The notes beneath the pieces are model-generated. The model ran no database searches. It was not told the origin of the DNA and worked only from the letters and a program-made list of their open reading frames with translations. 64,000 nucleotides of DNA from Kushneria pakistanensis (GTDB lineage: Bacteria > Pseudomonadota > Gammaproteobacteria > Pseudomonadales > Halomonadaceae), in contig NZ_BMZM01000004.1 in the NCBI RefSeq assembly GCF_014652795.1, positions 124,001 to 188,000 on the forward strand. Direction: 5' to 3'. Of the stretch, positions 40,612-51,719 are shown in pieces. The translations under genes were made by a program, and so were the position numbers. The stretch's first letter is position 1, and each line of letters opens with the position of its first letter.

Positions 40612-41989
40612 TACGCCGGCACGGATCGTTGAAGCGCTGCATCTTGGCCCTGAGGCCATTATCGATCCGCAGGGTAATTTCAAGCGCGCGGCTGCCTGTC
40701 GTATTGTCACCGATACCCGCAGCCTGCAGTCGGGTGATGTGTTCGTGGCCCTTCGCGGTGAGCGCTTTGATGGTCATGACTTTCTTGAAATGGCATATGA
40801 CAGGGGCGCCGTTGCTGCCGTTGTCGATACACCGGTTGCGGTGGACATCGCGCAGCTGGTGGTTCCTGATACGCGTCTGGCGCTGGGGCTTCTGGCCCGT
40901 CATCACCGTTTGCAGTGGCAGGGGCGGCTGGCGGCCATCACCGGCAATAGCGGCAAGACCACCGTGCGCGCCCTGTGCGAAGCCATTTTGTCACGCAGTG
41001 CGCCAGTGCATGCCACACGCGGCAATCTCAATAACGATATCGGTGTGCCGCTGACCCTTTTGCAGCTGAATGACACCTGTACGCAGGCCGTCATCGAAAT
41101 CGGCGCCAACCATACCGGCGAAATTGCTTGGACGACGGCCCTGGCTCGTCCGGATGTCGTGTTGATCAACAACGTCACCGATGCCCATATCGGCGAATTC
41201 GGCAGCGCCGGTCATATCGCTCAGGCCAAGGCGGAAATACTGTCTGGGCTGTCGCCTGATGGTGTGGCAATACTCAATCGCAATGACCGCTTTTATCCTG
41301 TCTGGGCCGCGCTGGCATCACATCACGATATTCTGGATTTTGGCATTGATGTACCCGCCCGCGTTCAGGCCATCAATCTGGTCAGTGACGCGGGTTTTTA
41401 CCGGTTTACCCTTTGTATCGATGGTGACGAGATCGGTCAGGTAGTGCTACCCCTGATGGGGCGTCATAACGTCATGAATGCGCTGGGCGCGGCTGGCGTG
41501 GCACATGCCATGGGCTGTGATCCACTGCATTCACTGGCCGCCCTGAACGAGGCCGAAGGCGTGGCCCGACGGATGGTAATGATCGAGGGCGTTCGCGGCA
41601 CCACGCTGATCGATGACAGCTACAATGCCAACCCCGGTGCCATGCGCGCCTCGCTGGACACCCTGGCGCAGCGCCCGGGGCCGCGATGGTGTTTTCTCGG
41701 CGCCATGGGCGAGCTGGGTCACTATAGTGCCCAGGCCCATGAGTCACTGGGGCACTATGCCCGCGAGCTCGATATTGATCTGGTCGTTACGATCGGAGAA
41801 CCTGCCAGGGCCATTTCGACGGCTGCTGGTGTGCGCGGACGCCATTTCGAAGACTGGGCATCGATGATCGATTTTGCCCGTCAATCCCTGCCTTCAGGTG
41901 CCAGTGTGCTGATCAAGGGTTCCCTCAGCGCCGGCATGGACCGTCTGGTCAATGCACTTCGATCAGAATCTTCAGGTGAATACTTATAA
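40604..41989 (+). CDS. murF: UDP-MurNAc-pentapeptide synthetase MurF
   Basis: Ligates D-Ala-D-Ala to the UDP-MurNAc tripeptide. The 461-residue protein has the Mur-ligase ATP site [27 protein letters not shown] and [10 protein letters not shown]. The ATG at 40604 overlaps the murE stop by eight bases (ATGAGTAA) and gives the family N-terminus; the 13-codon extension is rejected. The final base overlaps mraY. Confidence 0.96.
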   Translation: MSNTPARIVEALHLGPEAIIDPQGNFKRAAACRIVTDTRSLQSGDVFVALRGERFDGHDFLEMAYDRGAVAAVVDTPVAVDIAQLVVPDTRLALGLLARHHRLQWQGRLAAITGNSGKTTVRALCEAILSRSAPVHATRGNLNNDIGVPLTLLQLNDTCTQAVIEIGANHTGEIAWTTALARPDVVLINNVTDAHIGEFGSAGHIAQAKAEILSGLSPDGVAILNRNDRFYPVWAALASHHDILDFGIDVPARVQAINLVSDAGFYRFTLCIDGDEIGQVVLPLMGRHNVMNALGAAGVAHAMGCDPLHSLAALNEAEGVARRMVMIEGVRGTTLIDDSYNANPGAMRASLDTLAQRPGPRWCFLGAMGELGHYSAQAHESLGHYARELDIDLVVTIGEPARAISTAAGVRGRHFEDWASMIDFARQSLPSGASVLIKGSLSAGMDRLVNALRSESSGEYL

Positions 41990-43071
41990 TGTTGCTTTTT
42001 CTTGCCGAACTGCTTGCTTCCTTTCAGACCAGCTTCAGCGTTTTCGGTTATCTGACGCTGCGGATGATTCTGGCCACGCTGACCGCGCTTTTATTGTCTC
42101 TGATGATCGGCCCCTGGGTCATTCGACGGCTGGTGGCCGGTCAGATCGGACAGGCCATTCGTGATGACGGCCCGCAGTCGCATCTGTCCAAGGCGGGCAC
42201 GCCCACCATGGGGGGCGTGATGATCCTGCTGTCGATCGCGATATCCACGCTGCTGTGGGCAGATCTTGGTAATCACTATGTCTGGCTTGTTCTGCTGGTA
42301 ACGCTGGGCTTTGGCGCCATCGGCTGGGTGGATGACTATCGCAAGGTGGTCGAGAAGAACCCGCGCGGACTGCCGGCCAAATGGAAGTATCTGTGGCAGT
42401 CGGTGATCGGTCTGACCGTGGCCGTTGCGCTGTATTTCACGGCGTCGTCACCTGTGGAAACCAGTCTGATCGTGCCATTTTTCAAAAGCATCGTGATTCA
42501 GCTCGGCCCCTTTTTCATTTTGCTGACGTATCTGGTCATTGTGGGCAGTTCCAACGCCGTCAATCTGACAGACGGGCTGGATGGTCTGGCGATCATGCCT
42601 ACCGTGCTGGTGGCCATGGGGCTGGGCGTTTTTGCCTATGCCAGTGGTAATGCCATGTTTGCCGAGTATCTGCATATTCCCTCGGTTCCCGGTGCCGGTG
42701 AGATGGCCGTCTTCTGTGGCACCATCATTGGCGCAGGGCTTGGCTTTCTCTGGTTCAACACCTATCCCGCCCAGGTCTTCATGGGCGATGTCGGTGCGCT
42801 GGCGCTGGGCGCAGCGCTTGGTGTGGTGGCTGTGGCCGTACGTCAGGAAATCGTGCTTTTCATCATGGGCGGTGTGTTTGTCATGGAGACCGTCTCGGTC
42901 ATCCTGCAGGTCGCTTCATTCAAGCTGACCGGACGACGCATTTTCCGCATGGCGCCGCTGCATCACCACTTTGAATTGAAGGGATGGCCCGAGCCGCGCG
43001 TCATTATCCGTTTCTGGATCATTACCGTGGTGCTGGTACTGCTGGGTCTGGCTACCCTGAAAATTCGCTGA
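41989..43071 (+). CDS. mraY: Phospho-N-acetylmuramoyl-pentapeptide-transferase MraY
   Basis: Integral membrane enzyme that makes lipid I from UDP-MurNAc-pentapeptide and undecaprenyl phosphate. The 360-residue protein has about ten membrane segments and the conserved motifs KAGTPTMGG, the Asp pair in [22 protein letters not shown], the MGDVGAL loop and the HHHFE motif ([11 protein letters not shown]). It overlaps murF by one base and is followed by murD after one base. Confidence 0.97.
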   Translation: MLLFLAELLASFQTSFSVFGYLTLRMILATLTALLLSLMIGPWVIRRLVAGQIGQAIRDDGPQSHLSKAGTPTMGGVMILLSIAISTLLWADLGNHYVWLVLLVTLGFGAIGWVDDYRKVVEKNPRGLPAKWKYLWQSVIGLTVAVALYFTASSPVETSLIVPFFKSIVIQLGPFFILLTYLVIVGSSNAVNLTDGLDGLAIMPTVLVAMGLGVFAYASGNAMFAEYLHIPSVPGAGEMAVFCGTIIGAGLGFLWFNTYPAQVFMGDVGALALGAALGVVAVAVRQEIVLFIMGGVFVMETVSVILQVASFKLTGRRIFRMAPLHHHFELKGWPEPRVIIRFWIITVVLVLLGLATLKIR

Positions 43072-43072
43072 C

Positions 43073-44452
43073 ATGGCATCGGCTGACATGTTGATTGAGT
43101 CACACCATAGCGTGGTTGTCGGGCTGGGCCGCTCAGGCATGGCGATTGCAGAACATCTGACGCGCCGGGGTGAGCCCTTTGTCATGGCGGACACTCGCCT
43201 CCAGCCATCGGGGCTTGCTGAATTTCAGCGTCTTTACCCGCACGTTGATGTGCATTGTGGTGATCTGCGTGAGCTTGATCTGCAAAAGGCACGACGAATC
43301 GTTTTAAGCCCCGGCGTGGATACCCGCACGCCGGGGCTGGCGTTGCCCGGTCTTGAAATTATTGGCGAGACAGCACTGTTCGTGGAAGCCCTGGGTGAGC
43401 TTGCGCAGCGTCCGATGCTGATTGCCATTACCGGTTCCAATGCCAAATCAACCGTGACAACCCTTGTCGGTGACATGGCTCGCGCCTGCGGTATTGAGGT
43501 AGCGGTAGGGGGCAATCTTGGCACGCCGGCGCTGACACTACTGGCGCAACAGCCAACGGCTGCGTGTTTTGTACTGGAGCTTTCTTCCTTTCAGCTGGAA
43601 ACGACGCCACAGCTGAACGCCGATATTGCTGTTCATCTTAATCTCAGCAGTGACCATCTGGACCGACATGACGGCCTGGCGGGCTACGCGCATGCCAAAC
43701 AGCAGATCTTCAATGGTGCCGGCGTGGCGATTGTCAATCGTGATGATCCTGCCACGATGCCATGCGAGCGCGCGCAGGTAGCGCGCGTCATCTCCTTTGG
43801 CAGTGACAGGCCGGAGAGCAATAACTGGGGGCTTGCCGAGCGTGATGGGGATGTCTGGCTCATGCAGGGGGAGCAGGCAGTCATGGCCGCGCACGACGTC
43901 ACGATGCCGGGGCAGCATAATCGGCTCAACGTACTGGCGGCACTGGCCGTCGGCCATGAGGCAGACTGGTCACGTGATGGCATGATCAATACGGTGGCGC
44001 ATTTTGCAGGACTGCCGCACCGGGCGCAGCGGGTCGCCGATATTGATGGGGTGAGCTGGATCAATGACTCCAAGGGGACCAACGTGGGGGCCACCCTTGC
44101 CGCCATTGAAGGCATTGGGGTAACGCTGACCGGCCGGTTGATCCTGCTGGCCGGCGGGATGGGGAAGGGCGCTGACTTTACGCCACTGGCGGCACCGCTT
44201 GCCAGTCATGCCCGAGCCGTTGTGGTCTATGGGCGTGATCGTGAACAGCTGGCACAGGCACTGCACACCGCAGTGACGGTTGTGGTCGTGGACACGCTTG
44301 AGCAGGCCATGCAACATGCCATGGGCGTGGCGCAGCCAGGTGACGCCGTACTGTTGTCGCCTGCCTGTGCCAGTCTTGATCAGTTCGACAACTTCGAAGC
44401 GCGTGGAGAGGCTTTCTGCGCGTGGCTCAAACAGTGGCAGCCTCACTCATGA
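43073..44452 (+). CDS. murD: UDP-MurNAc-L-alanine:D-glutamate ligase MurD
   Basis: Adds D-glutamate to UDP-MurNAc-L-alanine. The 459-residue protein starts with a Rossmann-type motif (VVVGLGRSGMAIAEHL), has the ATP site ITGSNAKSTVTTL and the SWINDSKGTNVGAT segment. The alanine in SNAKS replaces the glycine of the most common form but occurs in related bacteria. A start at the sixth codon is also possible. Its stop overlaps the ftsW start as ATGA. Confidence 0.96.
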   Translation: MASADMLIESHHSVVVGLGRSGMAIAEHLTRRGEPFVMADTRLQPSGLAEFQRLYPHVDVHCGDLRELDLQKARRIVLSPGVDTRTPGLALPGLEIIGETALFVEALGELAQRPMLIAITGSNAKSTVTTLVGDMARACGIEVAVGGNLGTPALTLLAQQPTAACFVLELSSFQLETTPQLNADIAVHLNLSSDHLDRHDGLAGYAHAKQQIFNGAGVAIVNRDDPATMPCERAQVARVISFGSDRPESNNWGLAERDGDVWLMQGEQAVMAAHDVTMPGQHNRLNVLAALAVGHEADWSRDGMINTVAHFAGLPHRAQRVADIDGVSWINDSKGTNVGATLAAIEGIGVTLTGRLILLAGGMGKGADFTPLAAPLASHARAVVVYGRDREQLAQALHTAVTVVVVDTLEQAMQHAMGVAQPGDAVLLSPACASLDQFDNFEARGEAFCAWLKQWQPHS

Positions 44453-45627
44453 AACCTCTGGCAGAACGTTTTTCCACCGAGCGCCATGTCATCGATGGCT
44501 GGCTGGTGCTTTCGGCCATTACCCTGCTGATGATTGGCTGGATCATGGTGACGTCGGCGTCGACCGAAGTCGCCAGCAGCCAGACCGGCAATCCGTGGTA
44601 TTACAGCACCCGGCACGGCATCTTTGTTCTTGCCTCCATATCCATTGCGCTTCTCGTCATGCGTGTTCCGTCGGTGTGGTGGCGGGCCAACGGTCCCACG
44701 CTGTTGCTCATGGCCGCCATTTTGCTGGCAGCCGTGCTGATCGTGGGGCGCGAGGTCAACGGCAGCCGACGCTGGATTCACCTTGGTCCCATCAACCTTC
44801 AGGCCTCCGAAGTCGCCAAGTTCTGCCTGATTATCTACATCGCCGGTTATACCGAGCGGCATCTTACCCGGCTTCGTCGCAGTTGGTGGGGCTTCATGGC
44901 ACCCCTGATGCTGACCTTTTCGCTGGGTATTCTGCTGATTCTGGAGCCGGACTACGGCGCGGCGGTTGTGATGCTGGCCGCTACCATGGGCGTTTTGCTG
45001 CTGGCAGGAGCATCGCTGTGGCGCTTTCTGCTGCTGGCGGGTGGTGTGGTGACACTGGGCGCCTTTGTCGCAATATCGGAACCCTACCGTCTGGCGCGTA
45101 TTGCCAGTTTTCTTGACCCGTGGGCCAACCAGTACGGTTCGGGTTATCAGCTGACCCAGGCACTGATCGCCTTCGGGCGCGGCGGCTGGAGCGGACTGGG
45201 GCTGGGCAACAGTGTGCAAAAGCTCTTTTATCTTCCCGAGGCCCATACCGACTTCGTGTTTTCGGTATTGGCAGAAGAGCTTGGTATGCTGGGTGCCGTG
45301 GGTTCGGTCGGCCTTTTCGCCATTCTGGTCTATCGCTGCTTTCGCATTGGACGCAATGCCGAGGAGAGCGGCCATCTCTTTGCCGCCTACGTCTGCTATG
45401 GCATTGGCATCATTTTCGCCTCGCAGTCCTTTATCAATGTGGCGGTCAATGCCGGGCTTTTGCCGACCAAGGGGCTGACGCTACCGCTTTTGAGCTATGG
45501 TGGCTCGAGCCTGATGGTCAGCGGCGCCATGGTGGGACTGCTTTTGCGCGTTGATGGTGAAACGAGAGGGCGCCGTCGTGCCGCGCGCAAGCGTTCTCGC
45601 AGTACTGCTGCGGAGGTGCCGGCATGA
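44449..45627 (+). CDS. ftsW: Septal peptidoglycan glycosyltransferase FtsW
   Basis: SEDS-family polymerase that makes septal glycan strands with FtsI. The 392-residue protein has about ten membrane segments and conserved SEDS motifs: NGSRRWIHLGPINLQASEVAK, EPDYGAAVV, and the catalytic-aspartate loop PEAHTDFVFSVLAEELG followed by LPLLSYGGSS. The ATG at 44449 is chosen for its ATGA overlap with murD; a start nine codons earlier is open. The basic C-terminus is cytoplasmic. Confidence 0.95.
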   Translation: MKPLAERFSTERHVIDGWLVLSAITLLMIGWIMVTSASTEVASSQTGNPWYYSTRHGIFVLASISIALLVMRVPSVWWRANGPTLLLMAAILLAAVLIVGREVNGSRRWIHLGPINLQASEVAKFCLIIYIAGYTERHLTRLRRSWWGFMAPLMLTFSLGILLILEPDYGAAVVMLAATMGVLLLAGASLWRFLLLAGGVVTLGAFVAISEPYRLARIASFLDPWANQYGSGYQLTQALIAFGRGGWSGLGLGNSVQKLFYLPEAHTDFVFSVLAEELGMLGAVGSVGLFAILVYRCFRIGRNAEESGHLFAAYVCYGIGIIFASQSFINVAVNAGLLPTKGLTLPLLSYGGSSLMVSGAMVGLLLRVDGETRGRRRAARKRSRSTAAEVPA

Positions 45628-46712
45628 GTACCGGATCCCGAAAGGCATTGATCATGGCCGGCGGTACCGGCGGCCACGTCGTCCCGGCGCTGTCTCTGGC
45701 ACGCGCGTTACAGGCAAGGGGCATCGAGGTCCACTGGCTGGGTACCCCAAGGGGTATTGAAAACACCCTGGTGCCCGAGGCCGGCATTCCCCTGCATCAC
45801 GTCTCCATTGTTGGATTGCGCGGCAACGGTACGCTGGGATGGCTGAAAGCGCCCTGGCGGCTCTGGAAGGCCGTGGTTCAGGCTCGTCGCATCATCGGGT
45901 CACTGGATGTCTCGCTGGTGGTCGGTCTGGGCGGATTTGCCAGTGGCCCGGGTGGGCTGGCCGCCTGGCTGATGAAAAGGCCCCTGGTCATTCATGAGCA
46001 GAATGCGCTGCCGGGCATGACCAACAAGGCGCTGGCGCGGCTGGCCAGGCGCGTTTATGCCGCCTTTCCGGATGCTTTCCCGGCGTCGCGCCACCCGGTC
46101 GTGATCGGCAATCCCGTGCGCCAGGAAATTGCCGCGATCGGGGAAATTCCCCAGAAGATCGAAACACTGATGGGACGGCCGCTGAGACTATTGGTGGTCG
46201 GCGGCTCTCTGGGTGCGCAGGTGCTCAATGAGCGGGTGCCTGAAGCTCTGGCGCGACTTGCGCCCGAGGTGCGTCCCGAAGTGCGCCATCAGGCAGGTAA
46301 AAACAAGGATGCCGCGACCATTGCGGCCTATCAGGCCGCCGGCGTCGAGGCCACCGTATCCGATTTTATTGGTGACATGGCACAGGCCTATGAATGGGCC
46401 GATCTGGTGGTGTGTCGCAGCGGTGCGCTGACGGTGACCGAGCTGGCGGCAGCAGGCAGGGCATCGCTTCTGGTGCCGTTTCCACATGCCGTGGATGACC
46501 ATCAGACCATCAATGCAAACTATCTGTTGAAGGCCGGTGCAGCGCAGTTGGTTCCCCAGGCGCAGATGAGTGTGCAGACATTGAGTGACACGCTTGCTGA
46601 ACTGCTGGATGCTCACCGGCTGGTGGAAATGGGGCAGCGTGCCAGAAGCGTGGCGCAGCTGGAGGCGACCGACATCATGGCCCGAGGCTGTATGGAGACA
46701 GGTTTTGAATAA
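45624..46712 (+). CDS. murG: Lipid II synthase MurG
   Basis: Peripheral membrane glycosyltransferase (GT28) that adds GlcNAc to lipid I. The 362-residue protein has the glycine-rich [16 protein letters not shown] loop, [26 protein letters not shown] and the UDP-GlcNAc site [19 protein letters not shown]. It overlaps ftsW by four bases and ends five bases before the preferred murC start. Confidence 0.97.
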   Translation: MSTGSRKALIMAGGTGGHVVPALSLARALQARGIEVHWLGTPRGIENTLVPEAGIPLHHVSIVGLRGNGTLGWLKAPWRLWKAVVQARRIIGSLDVSLVVGLGGFASGPGGLAAWLMKRPLVIHEQNALPGMTNKALARLARRVYAAFPDAFPASRHPVVIGNPVRQEIAAIGEIPQKIETLMGRPLRLLVVGGSLGAQVLNERVPEALARLAPEVRPEVRHQAGKNKDAATIAAYQAAGVEATVSDFIGDMAQAYEWADLVVCRSGALTVTELAAAGRASLLVPFPHAVDDHQTINANYLLKAGAAQLVPQAQMSVQTLSDTLAELLDAHRLVEMGQRARSVAQLEATDIMARGCMETGFE

Positions 46713-46716
46713 TCAG

Positions 46717-48156
46717 ATGCAGGCACGCAGCGGTATGCGTCGTATACGCTGTATTCATTTTGTAGGGATTGGCGGCTCCGGCATGTGTGGCATTGCCGAA
46801 GTACTGGCCAATCAGGGGTTTTGTGTCAGCGGTAGCGACCTGCGCGAGTCGGCGGTCGTCACGCATCTGCGTCAGTGCGGCATTCGTGTGGCCATAGGTC
46901 ACCATGGCGACAATGTGCGTGATGCTGACGTGGTGGTGGTTTCCAGCGCAGTGGATCCGACCAATCCTGAAGTCATGATGGCGCGTGAACACCGGGTGCC
47001 GGTCGTGCGTCGCGCTGAAATGCTTGCCGAGCTGATGCGCTTTCGCCATGGCATTGCCGTAGCCGGAACGCATGGCAAGACCACCACTACCAGTCTGACG
47101 GCAACGCTACTGGCCGAGGGTGGCCTGGACCCTACCTTTGTGATTGGTGGGCGACTCACCAGTGCCGGCAGCAACGCGCAGCTGGGGGAGGGCGATTATC
47201 TGGTCGCCGAGGCCGACGAATCCGACGCCTCCTTTCTGCATCTTCAGCCGATGACGGCCATCGTGACCAATATCGATGCCGATCACATGGCAACCTATGA
47301 AGGTGATTTCGGAAGATTGCAGGATACCTTCATCGAGTTTCTGCATAACCTGCCTTTCTACGGTCTGGCGATTGTCTGTCTGGATGATCCGGTCGTGCGT
47401 GAACTGCTGCCCAGGATTCAACGCCATTTTGTTACCTATGGTTTTGATGAGGACGCCGATTACCGGATCAGCGATTTCTCCCAGCAAGGCGATACCGTCT
47501 CGTTTACGGCATATCGACCTGCGCCGCATGCACCGATTGCCGTTCGACTGGCCATGCCCGGACGCCACAATGCGCTTAACGCCATGGCGGCGATTGCGGT
47601 AGCCACGGATGCCGGTGTCAGCGATGAAGCAATCGTTCGGGCGCTGGCAGGGTTTGCCGGGGTAGGACGGCGTTTTCAGGTGCAGGGACACTATTGCCTG
47701 CCCGATAGCACCCGTCATGACCTGCCGGTAATGCTGGTGGATGACTATGGGCATCATCCCCGCGAAGTGGAAATGGTCATTCGCGCTGTTCGAGAGGGCT
47801 GGCCTGATCGCCGACTGGTCATGATCTATCAGCCACATCGCTATTCCAGAACCCATGATCTTTATGAGGATTTCGTTCGGGTGCTGTCGGGGGTGGATCA
47901 GCTTCTGTTGCTGGATGTCTACAGTGCCGGAGAGGCGCCCATTACAGGTGCCGATTCGCGGGCGCTGGCGGGCTCCATTCGTCAGCGTGGTCAGACAGCG
48001 CCGCTTTTCATCGAAAGTCGCGAAGCGCTCGCAGAGGTCTTGAACAATGTGCTGGATGACAACGATATTCTGATCACACAGGGCGCTGGCGATATTGGCG
48101 GCATCAGCACTGCGCTAGCCCAGTGTGAGCTCAGGCTCAAGGGGGTCACCCTGTAA
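46717..48156 (+). CDS. murC: UDP-N-acetylmuramate--L-alanine ligase MurC
   Basis: Adds L-alanine to UDP-MurNAc, the first stem-peptide step. The product has an N-terminal [18 protein letters not shown] Rossmann motif, the ATP site [10 protein letters not shown] and the HHPREVE loop. The ATG at 46717 gives 479 residues; a TTG at 46705 with GGAG eight bases upstream and overlapping the murG stop is a serious alternative, and an ATG at 46735 is also open. The gene is followed by ftsQ after 43 bases with no ddl or murB between. Confidence 0.95.
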   Translation: MQARSGMRRIRCIHFVGIGGSGMCGIAEVLANQGFCVSGSDLRESAVVTHLRQCGIRVAIGHHGDNVRDADVVVVSSAVDPTNPEVMMAREHRVPVVRRAEMLAELMRFRHGIAVAGTHGKTTTTSLTATLLAEGGLDPTFVIGGRLTSAGSNAQLGEGDYLVAEADESDASFLHLQPMTAIVTNIDADHMATYEGDFGRLQDTFIEFLHNLPFYGLAIVCLDDPVVRELLPRIQRHFVTYGFDEDADYRISDFSQQGDTVSFTAYRPAPHAPIAVRLAMPGRHNALNAMAAIAVATDAGVSDEAIVRALAGFAGVGRRFQVQGHYCLPDSTRHDLPVMLVDDYGHHPREVEMVIRAVREGWPDRRLVMIYQPHRYSRTHDLYEDFVRVLSGVDQLLLLDVYSAGEAPITGADSRALAGSIRQRGQTAPLFIESREALAEVLNNVLDDNDILITQGAGDIGGISTALAQCELRLKGVTL

Positions 48157-48199
48157 TGATTCAGGCTTTCGGGACCTGCGCTCTGGTGCAGGACATGCC

Positions 48200-48925
48200 A
48201 TGACAACGGCCACTTCCAACCGCCTGCTCGGGCTGATTCTTATCGTGGCACTGCTGGTGGCCGGTGGGCGTACGCTCTGGATATGGCTGGACAAGCCCAT
48301 TGAACGGGTGTCCATCAGAGGTGACCTTGAGTATGTCAACGCCGCCTATCTGCAGGATCAGCTCTCACCCCTGATTGCCGGAGAGAGCTGGTTGTCCGTG
48401 GATATCGGCCAGCTGCGTGCCGAGGCACTTGAGGTCCCGTGGCTCAAGGATGTTCGTCTTTCAAGGCGCTGGCCGGATGCCCTGACGTTTGAGCTCTATG
48501 AACAGCGTCCCGTGGCCTGGTGGAATGATGACTCACTGCTTAATGCCCAGGGGGAGCCCTTTGCAGCTGGCCCCATCAGTAATGTTGGCGAACGACCTTG
48601 GCTGGCAGGTCCAAAGGGCAGCGGGCCCGAAGTGCTTGCCTACTATGATGCACTCAAAAAGCAGTTTGCGCGTCTGGGCATGACCATTACGCAGCTTCGT
48701 CTCGAACCCCGTGGTGCCTGGCGGGTACAGCTTGATAATGCTTTCTGGATCATGCTGGGAAGAACGGATCTGGACATGCGTCTTGAGCGTTTTATTACCG
48801 CCTGGCAGCGTGGTCTTTCAGCCGGTCGCAACGATATTCGCTATATTGATCTACGTTATCCCAACGGGGTCTCGGTAGCATGGCACGGCGAAAATGAGCC
48901 CGAGAATGATAATTCGGATAAATAA
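48200..48925 (+). CDS. ftsQ: Cell division protein FtsQ
   Basis: Bitopic divisome protein bridging early and late division proteins through FtsB/FtsL. The 241-residue product has one membrane helix (about 8-28, LLGLILIVALLVAGGRTLWIW), a POTRA domain (about 38-107, IERVSIRGDLEYVN) and a C-terminal beta domain. The ATG at 48200 has an AGGAC upstream and gives the standard N-terminus. A 197-base AT-richer gap separates it from ftsA. Confidence 0.94.
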   Translation: MTTATSNRLLGLILIVALLVAGGRTLWIWLDKPIERVSIRGDLEYVNAAYLQDQLSPLIAGESWLSVDIGQLRAEALEVPWLKDVRLSRRWPDALTFELYEQRPVAWWNDDSLLNAQGEPFAAGPISNVGERPWLAGPKGSGPEVLAYYDALKKQFARLGMTITQLRLEPRGAWRVQLDNAFWIMLGRTDLDMRLERFITAWQRGLSAGRNDIRYIDLRYPNGVSVAWHGENEPENDNSDK

Positions 48926-49122
48926 TTGGAACGTTCTCGTTAAGTTGCGTAAAAACAGGGGTTATGAAGGGTAATGGGTATTTCTTTCGCCTTAAAATCA
49001 CCGTATTCTCGGTAAGGCTTTTCAGTATTATTAACGCGTAATTACGCCAGTTACTTTTTTAATTGGATGCGATTGAGATAATTGTGCGTATTAACAGGTT
49101 GATCAGGGAGTAGGCCCGACCT
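48926..49122 (+). promoter_or_regulatory. AT-rich leader upstream of ftsA
   Basis: This is the largest gap inside the dcw cluster and is much richer in A+T than its surroundings. Candidate -10 boxes include TAAAAT (48993-48998) and GATAAT (49077-49082), but no convincing -35 was found for either. It probably holds the promoter(s) for ftsA-ftsZ. No ORF or clear terminator is seen. Confidence 0.45.
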
Positions 49123-50406
49123 ATGGCAGGAGAAACCAACGCTTCCAATATGGTCGTCGGGCTGGATATCGGAACATCCAAGGTTGTCGCCATTGTTGGA
49201 CAACCCACTGATGACGGCGGTATAGAGATCGCCGGCATCGGTTCCCACCCCTCGCATGGCATGAAAAAGGGGGTGGTCATCAATATTGAATCCACGGTGC
49301 AGTCCATTCAACGCGCCGTGGAAGAAGCCGAACTCATGGCAGGATGTGACATTCATTCTGTCTATGTCGGTATCGCAGGCAGCCATATCAGTTCCATGAA
49401 TTCAGATGGTGTCGTTGCCATCAAGGAACGTGAAGTGGCACCGTCCGATATCGATCGTGTCATTGATTCTGCCCGTGCACGTGCCATTTCTGAAGGTCAG
49501 CGAATCCTGCACGTCTTGCCGCAGGAATATGCCATTGATACCCAGGAGGGTATTCGTGAGCCGCTGGGCATGTCGGGCGTACGTCTTGAGGCGCGTGTGC
49601 ATCTGGTCACGGCTGCCCTCAATGCAGTTCAGAACATCGAAAAGTGCGTGCGCCGCTGTGGTCTGGAAGTGGATGACATCATTCTTGAACAGCTGGCATC
49701 AAGCCATGCCGTACTGACCGAGGATGAGCGTGAGCTGGGTGTCTGCATGGTGGATATCGGTGGCGGCACAACCGATATCGCTGTCTTTACCGAAGGCGCC
49801 ATTCGACATACGGCGGTCATCCCCATCGCAGGTGATCAGGTCACCAACGATATTGCCATGGCCCTGCGTACGCCGACCCAGTATGCAGAAGACATCAAGG
49901 TCAAGTATGCCTGTGCGCTGACGCAGCTGGCGTCCAGTGATGAGATGATCAAGGTACCAAGCGTGGGCGATCGTCCCGCACGTGATCTTTCCAGACAGCA
50001 TCTGGCAGAAGTGGTAGAGCCTCGGTATGAGGAACTTTTTACACTGGTGCGTGAAGAGCTTCGACGCAGCGGGTATGAAGATCTGGTGGCCGCCGGTATC
50101 GTGTTGACAGGTGGCACTTCAAGAATGGAAGGGGTGGGTGAGCTGGCAGAAGAGATATTCCATATGCCGGTACGTATTGCCTGTCCGCAGAACGTGCGAG
50201 GGCTTGCAGATGTCGTGCGCAATCCAATTTATTCGACCGGCGTTGGTTTGTTACTCTACGGCATGAAATATTCTCGCTACTCGCGTTCTACGGCCCAACC
50301 CCGCCGGGATGAGCAGCCAAGACGTTACCAGTCCGAGCGCCCGGACAACGAGCGGCTCTCCTCAACCATTACGCGGATCAAGGGCTGGTTAAAAGGAAAT
50401 TTCTGA
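49123..50406 (+). CDS. ftsA: Cell division protein FtsA
   Basis: Actin-like ATPase that tethers FtsZ to the membrane. The 427-residue protein has actin-family nucleotide-binding segments (VVGLDIGTSKVVAIVG, MVDIGGGTTDIAVF, GIVLTGGTSRMEG), the 1C domain and the C-terminal amphipathic membrane helix (ITRIKGWLKGNF). It lies 33 bases before ftsZ, in the usual order. Confidence 0.97.
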   Translation: MAGETNASNMVVGLDIGTSKVVAIVGQPTDDGGIEIAGIGSHPSHGMKKGVVINIESTVQSIQRAVEEAELMAGCDIHSVYVGIAGSHISSMNSDGVVAIKEREVAPSDIDRVIDSARARAISEGQRILHVLPQEYAIDTQEGIREPLGMSGVRLEARVHLVTAALNAVQNIEKCVRRCGLEVDDIILEQLASSHAVLTEDERELGVCMVDIGGGTTDIAVFTEGAIRHTAVIPIAGDQVTNDIAMALRTPTQYAEDIKVKYACALTQLASSDEMIKVPSVGDRPARDLSRQHLAEVVEPRYEELFTLVREELRRSGYEDLVAAGIVLTGGTSRMEGVGELAEEIFHMPVRIACPQNVRGLADVVRNPIYSTGVGLLLYGMKYSRYSRSTAQPRRDEQPRRYQSERPDNERLSSTITRIKGWLKGNF

Positions 50407-50439
50407 CAGGACTGCCTTGGCGGTCCAGGAGACGGGGTT

Positions 50440-51630
50440 ATGTTTGAGCTTGTAGACAATGCGCCATCCAGCAGCGCGGTAATCAAGGTAATCGGCGTAG
50501 GTGGCGGCGGCGGCAACGCCGTCAACCACATGGTCGAAAGCAATATCGAAGGCGTTGAATTCATCTGCGCGAACACCGATGCGCAGGCGCTCAAGAGAGT
50601 TGCTGCCAAGACCGTTTTGCAGCTGGGCAGTGAAATTACCAAGGGATTGGGTGCCGGGGCGAACCCGGAAGTCGGCCGTCAGGCTGCCATGGAAGACCGC
50701 GAGCGTATTGCCGAGCTTTTGCAGGGCGCTGATATGGTATTCATCACTGCTGGCATGGGTGGTGGTACCGGGACGGGTGGTGCACCGGTCGTGGCACAGG
50801 TGGCCAAGGAACTGGGCATTCTGACCGTGGCGGTTGTCACGCGTCCCTTCCCCTTTGAAGGTCCCAAGCGTCAGCGTGCTGCCGAGGAGGGCATGAAGGA
50901 GCTCTCCGAGCATGTTGATTCCCTGATTACCATTCCCAATGAAAAGCTGCTGACGGTGCTGGGCAAGAATGCCAGTCTGTTGACGGCATTCAGCGCTGCC
51001 AATGATGTGCTGCTGGGTGCGGTGCAGGGCATCGCCGAGCTGATTACCAGCCCGGGTATCATCAACGTCGACTTTGCTGACGTACGCACGGTGATGTCCG
51101 AAATGGGCATGGCCATGATGGGCAGCGGTACGGCCATGGGTGAAAACCGCGCGCGTGAAGCTGCCGAGAAGGCCATTCGCAGTCCGCTGCTGGAAGATAT
51201 TGATCTCAACGGTGCCCGCGGCATTCTGGTCAATATTACGGCTGGCCCGGATCTCTCCATCGGCGAGTTCAATGATGTAGGCGCAACCGTCCAGGAGTTC
51301 GCTTCTCAGGATGCTACCATCGTGGTAGGTACTGCCATCGACATGGACATGACCGACGATCTGCGCGTCACCGTTGTGGCCGCAGGGCTTGATGGTCGTG
51401 TAGAGAAGGCTACGCCACGTCAGACCCAGGCTTCCCGCAGTGATCAGTCTGACTATCGTCGCATGGCACGTCAGCCGGCGGTTTCTCGCCAGCAGGCCGC
51501 TTCACGCGATACGCGTGAAAAGGAGAAGGAAAAGGAGCAGCAGAAGGCATCCCGCGAGCGGCGTCAAAAGTCGCAGGAAATGGATGACTATCTGGATATT
51601 CCTGCCTTCCTGCGTCGTCAGGCAGATTGA
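50440..51630 (+). CDS. ftsZ: Cell division protein FtsZ
   Basis: Tubulin-like GTPase that builds the Z-ring. The 396-residue protein has the GTP-binding [13 protein letters not shown] signature, the T7-loop [11 protein letters not shown], and a basic, Gln/Arg/Lys-rich linker (about 320-380). The conserved C-terminal peptide [13 protein letters not shown] binds FtsA, ZipA and MinC. A GGAG precedes the ATG at 50440. Confidence 0.98.
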   Translation: MFELVDNAPSSSAVIKVIGVGGGGGNAVNHMVESNIEGVEFICANTDAQALKRVAAKTVLQLGSEITKGLGAGANPEVGRQAAMEDRERIAELLQGADMVFITAGMGGGTGTGGAPVVAQVAKELGILTVAVVTRPFPFEGPKRQRAAEEGMKELSEHVDSLITIPNEKLLTVLGKNASLLTAFSAANDVLLGAVQGIAELITSPGIINVDFADVRTVMSEMGMAMMGSGTAMGENRAREAAEKAIRSPLLEDIDLNGARGILVNITAGPDLSIGEFNDVGATVQEFASQDATIVVGTAIDMDMTDDLRVTVVAAGLDGRVEKATPRQTQASRSDQSDYRRMARQPAVSRQQAASRDTREKEKEKEQQKASRERRQKSQEMDDYLDIPAFLRRQAD

Positions 51631-51637
51631 TTTGATT

Positions 51638-51658
51638 GGGCGGCCCTTCGGGGTCGCC
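51638..51658 (+). terminator. Weak GC-rich hairpin after ftsZ
   Basis: GGGCGGCCC-type bases pair imperfectly with GGGTCGCC across a TTCG loop, followed by GAATTTT. It may only attenuate read-through into lpxC. Confidence 0.35.
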
Positions 51659-51690
51659 GAATTTTATGATGGTAATAATAAAGATAATGG

Positions 51691-51719
51691 TCGACTAATC
51701 GAACACTGTTCGTTGTCGA
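51691..51719. repeat. Nested inverted repeat over the lpxC promoter
   Basis: An inner perfect repeat CGAACA-C-TGTTCG (51700-51712) is flanked by TCGAC (51691-51695) and GTCGA (51715-51719). The right arm overlaps the proposed -35 of lpxC. It may be an operator. Confidence 0.4.

Noticed and set aside
51700-51712. LexA-like box upstream of lpxC
   Set aside because: The repeat resembles the Bacillus-type LexA site but has a three-base centre instead of four and does not match the gammaproteobacterial CTGT-N8-ACAG form.
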